Below are positions 7,262-11,245 of a DNA stretch of 11,245 nt, one piece after another. A program made the translations under genes and the position numbers. The first letter of the stretch is position 1; every line of letters begins with the position of its first letter. Source of the stretch: JAJFUI01 sp039679885 (lineage in GTDB: Bacteria > Planctomycetota > Planctomycetia > Pirellulales > Thermoguttaceae); NCBI GenBank assembly GCA_039679885.1, contig JBDKUC010000339.1:1-11245 (forward strand), read 5' to 3'. The notes under the pieces were generated by a model. That model ran no database searches, had not been told where the DNA came from, and saw only the letters and a program-made list of their open reading frames with translations.

Positions 7262-7339
7262 AACGCCACAATCGGGTTACCCACCCGAAAAGCTTGGCCG
7301 CCTTGACCGGCCACGCCCTGGGCGATAGAACGTGAGACT

Positions 7340-8014
7340 ATGGCACTGATTACGTTGAGGGTCATCGACGGCGCGGATCGGGGGCGTGTCTTCGCCGATA
7401 TGCCTACACCCCTGACGATCGGTCGCGAGGAAGGCAACCCCATCCAACTGAACGACGAACGGGTCAGCCGTTTCCACCTGAAAATTCAGGAAGATCAGCA
7501 CAAGGTGGTCCTGACCGACCTTCAGAGCACCAACGGCACGCGGATCAACGGCGAGAACGTGCAGCTCTGGGTGCTCCGGCCGGGCGACGTGATCGCCGTG
7601 GGCCACACGATGCTCGTCTACGGCTCGCGGGAGGAGATCGCCGAGCGGCTGGCGTCGTTGCGAGGCGCGGACTTGGCGGCCGGCGTGACGGTCGACGTCG
7701 ACGAGTTCGCCGAGGAGCCGAACCCGGCCTCGCTCGACTTCGAGCTGAACTTCGCCGACGATCCGGTGGCCGAGGTGTTGCTCCACACGCTGATGCCGCC
7801 GGAGCTGCCCGACGCCCTGAGTCCTGGCCAGATGGCGCAACTGGCCGAGACGCTTCAATACTTCCATTTGCGGCTGCGAGGCCTCCTCCGATCGGTCAAG
7901 CGAAAGCCGCAAAGCGACCGCGTCACCCTCGAACAGCGCCAGTGGCAGAACCTGATCGACCTGCAAGACCTCGTGGCCAGCTACCTCCGCAAGATCGGCG
8001 AGCCGCAAGAGTAG
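7340..8014 (+). CDS. FHA-domain protein (phosphothreonine-binding adaptor)
   Basis: The 224-residue cytoplasmic protein has an N-terminal forkhead-associated domain at about 3-95, which binds phosphothreonine peptides in partner proteins. The conserved residues are present: GR at 28-29, SRFH at 43-46 and TNGTRING at 64-71. All positions expected for phosphopeptide contact are intact, so binding is likely. Residues about 100-140 are acidic and probably disordered (VDVDEFAEEPNPASLDFEL). Residues about 148-224 look helical and basic, with no recognised domain. No kinase or phosphatase gene is visible in the window. The gene is divergent from ftsH and bracketed by copies of one repeat family. ATG at 7340 is chosen because the FHA strand starts right there (ITLRVIDGADRGR); the ribosome binding site is weak. 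Confidence 0.92.
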   Translation: MALITLRVIDGADRGRVFADMPTPLTIGREEGNPIQLNDERVSRFHLKIQEDQHKVVLTDLQSTNGTRINGENVQLWVLRPGDVIAVGHTMLVYGSREEIAERLASLRGADLAAGVTVDVDEFAEEPNPASLDFELNFADDPVAEVLLHTLMPPELPDALSPGQMAQLAETLQYFHLRLRGLLRSVKRKPQSDRVTLEQRQWQNLIDLQDLVASYLRKIGEPQE

Positions 8015-8027
8015 CGGCCGCCAAGGT

Positions 8028-8049
8028 GCTCAAAGCTTAGGGCGAAGGG
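8028..8049. repeat. Degenerate copy of the ftsH/FHA intergenic repeat
   Basis: The 22 bases match the repeat copy at 7197-7218 at 17 positions, including the 3' block GGCGAAGGG and the 5' GCTC. It lies 14 bases after the FHA stop codon, so copies occur on both sides of that gene. Confidence 0.4.
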
Positions 8050-8105
8050 ATAATAGTTCTGACCCATTTGTCTGACATTATCAAGTCGATCTTTATCTAG
8101 TGCGA

Positions 8106-8111
8106 AAGGAG
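8106..8111 (+). promoter_or_regulatory. Ribosome binding site supporting a GTG start
   Basis: AAGGAG lies 7 bases before the GTG at 8119 and fixes the start of the small gene that follows. Confidence 0.65.
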
Positions 8112-8118
8112 CCCAGCC

Positions 8119-8517
8119 GTGGACGATAGACGAAGGGAAGAGTTGCTCAAGTCTCTACAAGAGAGATTACTGGAGGCGACGGAACCGGGCGACGTTGGCT
8201 CGCGATTAGCATGGCTCTTTGCTCATCTGCAGGAATATCTACAACGATGGAAGGGCTTTGCAGATATTGAGCAAGTGTCGATGTACGCCGTTGTCGAGAG
8301 CGATCTGCACGAGGTACTCTTGATCGGTGTTGCGCTGGTTGACGCAGAAATCAAACTCATTGCAGCCGAGTCGCGTCTTCGTGTGGAGTGGGACGAGTTC
8401 GCGCGGATTGTGCGCGAAATCAACGGTGAGAGTGATAAGGATGTTTGTGATCGTGTGAGCAGTAGACTGGATGCTGTCTGGATGGAGTTGGAAAAGTCAA
8501 AAGCTGGTGGATATTGA
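8119..8517 (+). CDS. Small uncharacterised protein, mostly helical
   Basis: The 132-residue product begins at GTG with a well-placed Shine-Dalgarno. No family is recognised. The N-terminus is charged and helical (MDDRRREELLKSLQERLLEA). A mildly hydrophobic stretch at about 65-85 (VLLIGVALVDAEIKLIAAES) has internal charges and is not a convincing membrane span. The C-terminus is amphipathic helix (SSRLDAVWMELEKSK). No signal peptide and only one cysteine. Codon use is markedly less G/C-biased at third positions than the FHA, ftsH or cysK genes, which suggests acquisition from elsewhere. The gene stands alone between the FHA gene and a hairpin. An immunity-type or other accessory role is possible but has no direct support. 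Confidence 0.72.
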   Translation: MDDRRREELLKSLQERLLEATEPGDVGSRLAWLFAHLQEYLQRWKGFADIEQVSMYAVVESDLHEVLLIGVALVDAEIKLIAAESRLRVEWDEFARIVREINGESDKDVCDRVSSRLDAVWMELEKSKAGGY

Positions 8518-8542
8518 TATCCACGGGATCGATGGGCGGCCA

Positions 8543-8601
8543 TTCCGGGGACGCCATATGTAATTCAGTCCCTCTGATAATTCTGTATAGCGTCCCCGGA
8601 A
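8543..8601. repeat. Long imperfect hairpin upstream of the RAYT element
   Basis: A perfect 12-bp stem (TTCCGGGGACGC at 8543-8554 with GCGTCCCCGGAA at 8590-8601) encloses 35 bases. Pairing continues inward imperfectly through TAT/ATA and AATT/AATT. It lies 26 bases after the stop of the small gene and only 6 bases before the RAYT terminal repeat. It shares the GGGGAC core with that terminal repeat. It has no T-tract, so a simple intrinsic terminator is unlikely; a REP-like palindrome fits better. Confidence 0.75.
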
Positions 8602-8607
8602 AGGAGT

Positions 8608-9384
8608 TAAAGGGGACAGGCGCATATAATGGTGAATATGAGAGAGGTGGGTAGTTCACGGTTGCGTTTTGTGCGGGCGACCACGGCGACGAAGGGTCGA
8701 TTGTAAGCCGAGTTGCCCCGCCGCGTGCTCGGTCCAAGAGGCATCGCCGTACGGACTGCCGCGGCGGAGACACCGACGGATGGCCTCAACCTCCGCTTCG
8801 GTCTGGGGCGTGTTGACGTACTCCGGCCAGTCGCACGGCTGCGGCAACGGCCAGTCCCCGAGCAACGGCCCACCTGTTCGCCTCGCACGGTGCCAAAGAC
8901 TTCCCCACCGCCAGTCTTCCGCACGTTCGACAAGTCCGGCCCGCAGCGCGTTCCGTTCCACATACCGAACCACCGCGTAGAAATGGTCGTCGGTTTCGAT
9001 GGGGAACGACTTGAACCGTCCCTGGTACAGGTGGCCGTAGCCGACGCGCAGCTTTGCCCGTTGCCAACGTTGGGTGTGCATGTTGGCCATTCGTTGCATG
9101 AATCTGGACAGGTCGCCGTCGTGTTCAGGCCACAAGACGAAGTGCCAGTGATTCGGCATCCAACAGTAGGCGCAGATGCGTATCGGGGCGACACGGAGCG
9201 TCTCTTCCACCACGCGATGGAAGGCATCGTAGTCCTTTTCGGCCCGGAAAATCTGCATCCGTCCAACGCCACGATTCAGCACATGAAACACCATCCCACC
9301 GGGCGACACTCTTGCGGTTCGAGGCATGACCGCAATCCTACCGACACCGCCCAGTTTAGTCAATATATGCGCCTGTCCCCTTTA
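8608..9384 (-). mobile_element. RAYT element with perfect 21-bp terminal inverted repeats
   Basis: The sequence at 8608-8628 is the exact reverse complement of 9364-9384 (TAAAGGGGACAGGCGCATAT plus A). Both match 21 of 21, with mismatches on either side, and together they enclose the single transposase gene. No flanking target duplication is visible. From memory, GGGGACAGGC-type ends are usual around this class of transposase. The unit sits between an orphan gene and the 3' end of an exported-protein gene. Confidence 0.78.
8656..9327 (-). CDS. REP-associated tyrosine transposase (RAYT, Y1 HUH family)
   Basis: The 223-residue protein is a single-stranded-DNA transposase related to IS200/IS605 TnpA and thought to mobilise REP palindromes. 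It opens with MPRTARVSPGGMVFHVLNRG, the usual RAYT N-terminus. The HUH motif is HWH at 60-62 within WMPNHWHFVLWPE. GHLYQGRFKSFPIE (98-111) and YVERNALRAGLV (122-133) follow; Tyr122 is the likely nucleophile that forms the covalent 5'-DNA link. All key residues are present and the frame is intact. The start at 9327 is chosen because the protein family begins at MPRTAR; an in-frame ATG at 9363 would begin outside the family and inside the left terminal repeat. The C-terminal ~40 residues are basic (LRRRGRPHKTQP), suited to DNA contact. GC content resembles the core genes, unlike its right-hand neighbours. Confidence 0.93.
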   Translation of the reverse strand: MPRTARVSPGGMVFHVLNRGVGRMQIFRAEKDYDAFHRVVEETLRVAPIRICAYCWMPNHWHFVLWPEHDGDLSRFMQRMANMHTQRWQRAKLRVGYGHLYQGRFKSFPIETDDHFYAVVRYVERNALRAGLVERAEDWRWGSLWHRARRTGGPLLGDWPLPQPCDWPEYVNTPQTEAEVEAIRRCLRRGSPYGDASWTEHAAGQLGLQSTLRRRGRPHKTQP

Positions 9385-9410
9385 TTCCCTTTTATTCCCT
9401 TTATTCCTTA
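9381..9410. repeat. Tandem TTTATTCCCT repeats at the element edge
   Basis: Two exact copies of TTTATTCCCT (9381-9400) and a third degenerate copy (9401-9410) run from the end of the RAYT terminal repeat into the stop codon of the neighbouring gene. This forms an AT-rich junction. Confidence 0.7.
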
Positions 9411-10298
9411 TCCGTCCGACCCGTCTATCGGCGGCAAGCGGTTCAACGAATGCAATTGCCTTCTTGCCTCGTCTCTCAACGATTCCGGTTCCCGTTCATC
9501 TTTGACCAAATCCTCCAACCTCGTTCGCAAATCATCAATCTTTCGCCGCAACGGCTCCAATTGCTCGCTAGTTTTCGCCGTAAGTTTGACCTTCTTGGAC
9601 CTAATCAATGAATCCACTTGCATATCTGTGTTTTTATCGTGCAATTTTCTTACTACATCATCCGCATAAATGACCTGTAGATACTCTTTCTGGAGAATCC
9701 GTTTCGACATAACGTTAATACATTTACTTCGCACCATGTCCGGCGACTTATGGTCGTTCAACACCATTAAACAGCTGTCGAGAAAGCGGTCCTTCTGCAT
9801 TGTGCTCAGTACCGGATAAAATTCCTTGGTGCTAAATATGTCCAATAGGGCGTAACGGAACATTGGACTTTCTTCGCGGTTGGAGATGCCGGCGATCACT
9901 TTCTCAAATGCCTCATTGGTGAACCGAGCGGGAATTAGTCCAGCTTCGAGGCTTTTCTGTTTCCCGGGCCTCATTTTGCGATATTCCTCGTCAGAAAGAT
10001 CGGATCTTTTCAGCGGCTCGGCGTAACATATCAAGATGCGCATAGCATTTGTCAACATCCCCTCTCTCTCAACCGCTGCATTCACCTCCATCGCCTTGCT
10101 GTATTGTCGCAATGCAGTTAACAACTGCTCCTTCGTCAAGGACTTCAAGTATTTCACCAGTTCTGGATTCCCTTGCGGCGTATCCTTCTTCAAAAGTCCT
10201 TCGATTTCCAGCCAATAGTTGCGCTGTGCACTCCAAACGGCTAAAGGCGTCTGTATAGCAACGGCAAGAAAGACAAATGCTAAGAGCGTGTATCGCAT
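9408..10298 (-). CDS. Predicted exported protein of unknown function, paralogue 1
   Basis: The 296-residue product has a signal peptide of about 24 residues (MRYTLLAFVFLAVAIQTPLA, then VWSA). The remainder is charged and strongly helical, so a periplasmic or secreted helical protein is inferred. No family is recognised. It is clearly paralogous to the next gene on the same strand. Shared blocks are LTALRQYSK (60-68), a CYAEPL-like segment (91-96), FRYAL (147-151), VIYADDVVRKL (209-219), LTAKTSEQLEPLR (239-251) and DEREPESLRDEA (267-278). The ATG is preceded by AAGGAGG (10306-10312) at 7 bases and follows directly on a TAA, giving TAAATG. Base composition is far less GC-rich than ftsH or cysK. 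The stop codon lies in the junction with the RAYT element, so the element may have landed at its 3' end. Confidence 0.85.
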   Translation of the reverse strand: MRYTLLAFVFLAVAIQTPLAVWSAQRNYWLEIEGLLKKDTPQGNPELVKYLKSLTKEQLLTALRQYSKAMEVNAAVEREGMLTNAMRILICYAEPLKRSDLSDEEYRKMRPGKQKSLEAGLIPARFTNEAFEKVIAGISNREESPMFRYALLDIFSTKEFYPVLSTMQKDRFLDSCLMVLNDHKSPDMVRSKCINVMSKRILQKEYLQVIYADDVVRKLHDKNTDMQVDSLIRSKKVKLTAKTSEQLEPLRRKIDDLRTRLEDLVKDEREPESLRDEARRQLHSLNRLPPIDGSDG

Positions 10299-10481
10299 TT
10301 AGTTGCCTCCTTTTGAACCTACCGGCGTACAAAGGTCTTGTTTGACAAACGTCGTTGCGGCGTTGACGGGAGCCACGTGGCCGCATTGCGTTGCAGGCAT
10401 CAAGGTGTCTTCCCAGCCCCACGAATCGAAGTCGTTGTGTTCAGCTTCGTACGCATCATTGCGGATGTCGTAATGAGTCAC
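10299..10481 (-). CDS. Possible small ORF between the two paralogues
   Basis: An open frame ends with TAA at 10299-10301, abutting the ATG of paralogue 1, which suggests translational coupling. The start is uncertain. GTG at 10481 gives 60 residues and TTG at 10496 gives 65. ATG at 10565 gives 88, but its first 21 codons overlap the end of paralogue 2 in another frame. The sequence contains VTHYDIRNDAYEAEHNDF and DSWGWEDTLMPATQCGHV, with two cysteines; no family is recognised. Amino-acid and codon composition look coding, but the last codons merely spell the Shine-Dalgarno of paralogue 1, and no clear ribosome binding site serves this ORF. It may also be a remnant of a longer gene. Confidence 0.38.
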   Translation of the reverse strand: MTHYDIRNDAYEAEHNDFDSWGWEDTLMPATQCGHVAPVNAATTFVKQDLCTPVGSKGGN

Positions 10482-10501
10482 CCCAATAGGGCTCAATAAG
10501 G

Positions 10502-11245
10502 CTAATCTTTTGGTCTTTTCGCAGCTGGGTCGGAATCGCGGAGCAACAGCGAGTGTGCCAGCCATGCGAGGCTCTTCGTCGCCTGATCTTTCAAGGACTG
10601 AGGCTCGCGCTCGTCGTCTTTCACCCGGACCAGCACCTTCTGGAACTCGGTTGCTCTTTGCCTCCAGGGCGCAAGTCGCTCTCGCGTCTTCGCCGTTAGC
10701 GAGATTTCGCCGGAAGCGAGCAGCGTGTCAAGGGCTCGACGCCGTTCTGGCGTACCGGTACGCATCAAGTCCTTCACGGCATCATCCGAGTAGATGATGC
10801 GACGATGTTCACGCTGAAGTAGACGCGTCGCAATGTCGCCACACTCACGCCGCACCAATTCCGGTGATTGTGGATCACTCACGACGGATAGGTAGGTGTC
10901 GAACAACTGTTCCTTTTGCGAGTTGTTCAGCTCCGGCGATATATCTTCATCAACGCTGACCCAGCCTGCCAGAGCATAGCGGAAGAATGCCCCTTCCCTT
11001 CTGTCGCCAATGGCCGCAACTAGCTTGCCAAAAGATTTTTCAGATAGCGGGCCAGGAACACTTCCCTCTTGATAGTTCCTTCTAGCTCGATCCGGGAGCT
11101 TGGCGAGCTCTTCGGGAGATAAATGAGGCGATTCAGGGTAGCACTCCATTATGAGCCATGCAGTTGGTTTCAGCTGAGGCCATTCCATAGGCGAATGCTT
11201 AGCCTCAACTATCTTGCCGAACTGGCGTAAAGCCGTCAGAGTCTG
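10502..11245 (-). CDS. Paralogue 2 of the exported helical protein (5' end outside window)
   Basis: The frame stays open to the window edge, giving 247 visible residues. An internal ATG at 11188 is not the true start, because the codons before it already align with paralogue 1 (QTLTALRQFGK with QLLTALRQYSK). Further shared blocks are FFRYAL, RRIIYSDDAVKDL, ISLTAKTRERLAPWR and DDEREPQSLKDQA. The two proteins are related over their whole visible lengths at clearly less than half identity, so the duplication is old or both were acquired. By analogy a signal peptide is expected beyond the edge. No catalytic motif is seen. The C-terminus is short and basic (AAKRPKD). GC content is higher than in paralogue 1. 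Confidence 0.85.
   Translation of the reverse strand, partial: QTLTALRQFGKIVEAKHSPMEWPQLKPTAWLIMECYPESPHLSPEELAKLPDRARRNYQEGSVPGPLSEKSFGKLVAAIGDRREGAFFRYALAGWVSVDEDISPELNNSQKEQLFDTYLSVVSDPQSPELVRRECGDIATRLLQREHRRIIYSDDAVKDLMRTGTPERRRALDTLLASGEISLTAKTRERLAPWRQRATEFQKVLVRVKDDEREPQSLKDQATKSLAWLAHSLLLRDSDPAAKRPKD

Larger units (their letters stand above)
6999..7339. other. Divergent intergenic region between ftsH and the FHA gene
   Basis: These 341 bases hold no convincing gene. From the ftsH side they contain its ribosome binding site (7005-7010), a possible extended -10 promoter (7032-7040), a stretch without features to about 7120, and the repeat cluster (7123-7261). Two short hairpins follow: TCGGGT/ACCCGA at 7272-7288 and TGGCCG/CGGCCA at 7295-7313. 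The FHA start is at 7340. No clear promoter is seen for the FHA gene, whose only ribosome-binding candidate is a weak GTGAG. Confidence 0.7.

Overview
The window reads as chromosomal DNA from a high-GC bacterium. The style fits a planctomycete of the Pirellulales type: a two-domain YghO-like acyltransferase, small FHA proteins, GGCACGCTCTGAGC-type repeats, GACAGGC palindromes ahead of genes, and exported proteins of unknown function. This assignment rests on memory of such genomes, not on a marker gene. There are no rRNA or tRNA genes and no CRISPR array.

Left part (1-4195). The tail of an unidentified + strand gene is followed by a leader that carries two opposed palindromic repeats, then cysK (cysteine synthase, +). 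cysK converges, with 7 bases between stop codons, on an 800-residue - strand protein made of two homologous YghO/bacterial-ceramide-synthase-like GNAT units. The two units are joined by a linker encoded by low-complexity DNA, including four copies of a 7-base unit. Divergent from it is a HigA-type antitoxin gene with no visible toxin partner.

Middle (4196-8118). ftsH (membrane AAA+ zinc protease, -) is followed after 4 bases by a GTG-started leucine-rich-repeat gene whose Shine-Dalgarno lies inside the end of ftsH, so the two look co-transcribed and translationally coupled. Upstream, a 341-base divergent intergenic region holds a plausible extended -10 promoter for ftsH and a cluster of three direct and one inverted copies of a ~25-base repeat. 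It also contains the start region of a + strand FHA-domain protein. A degenerate copy of the same repeat lies just after the FHA gene.

Right part (8119-11245) looks accessory. It holds a small orphan gene, a long hairpin, and a complete REP-associated tyrosine transposase (RAYT) unit bounded by perfect 21-bp inverted repeats. Beyond these lie two paralogous genes, one a predicted exported protein and the other running off the window edge, with a possible ~60-residue ORF between them. The last three sit on the - strand with operon-like spacing and are visibly less GC-rich than the housekeeping genes. Their role is unknown; they are the best candidates for something undescribed here.
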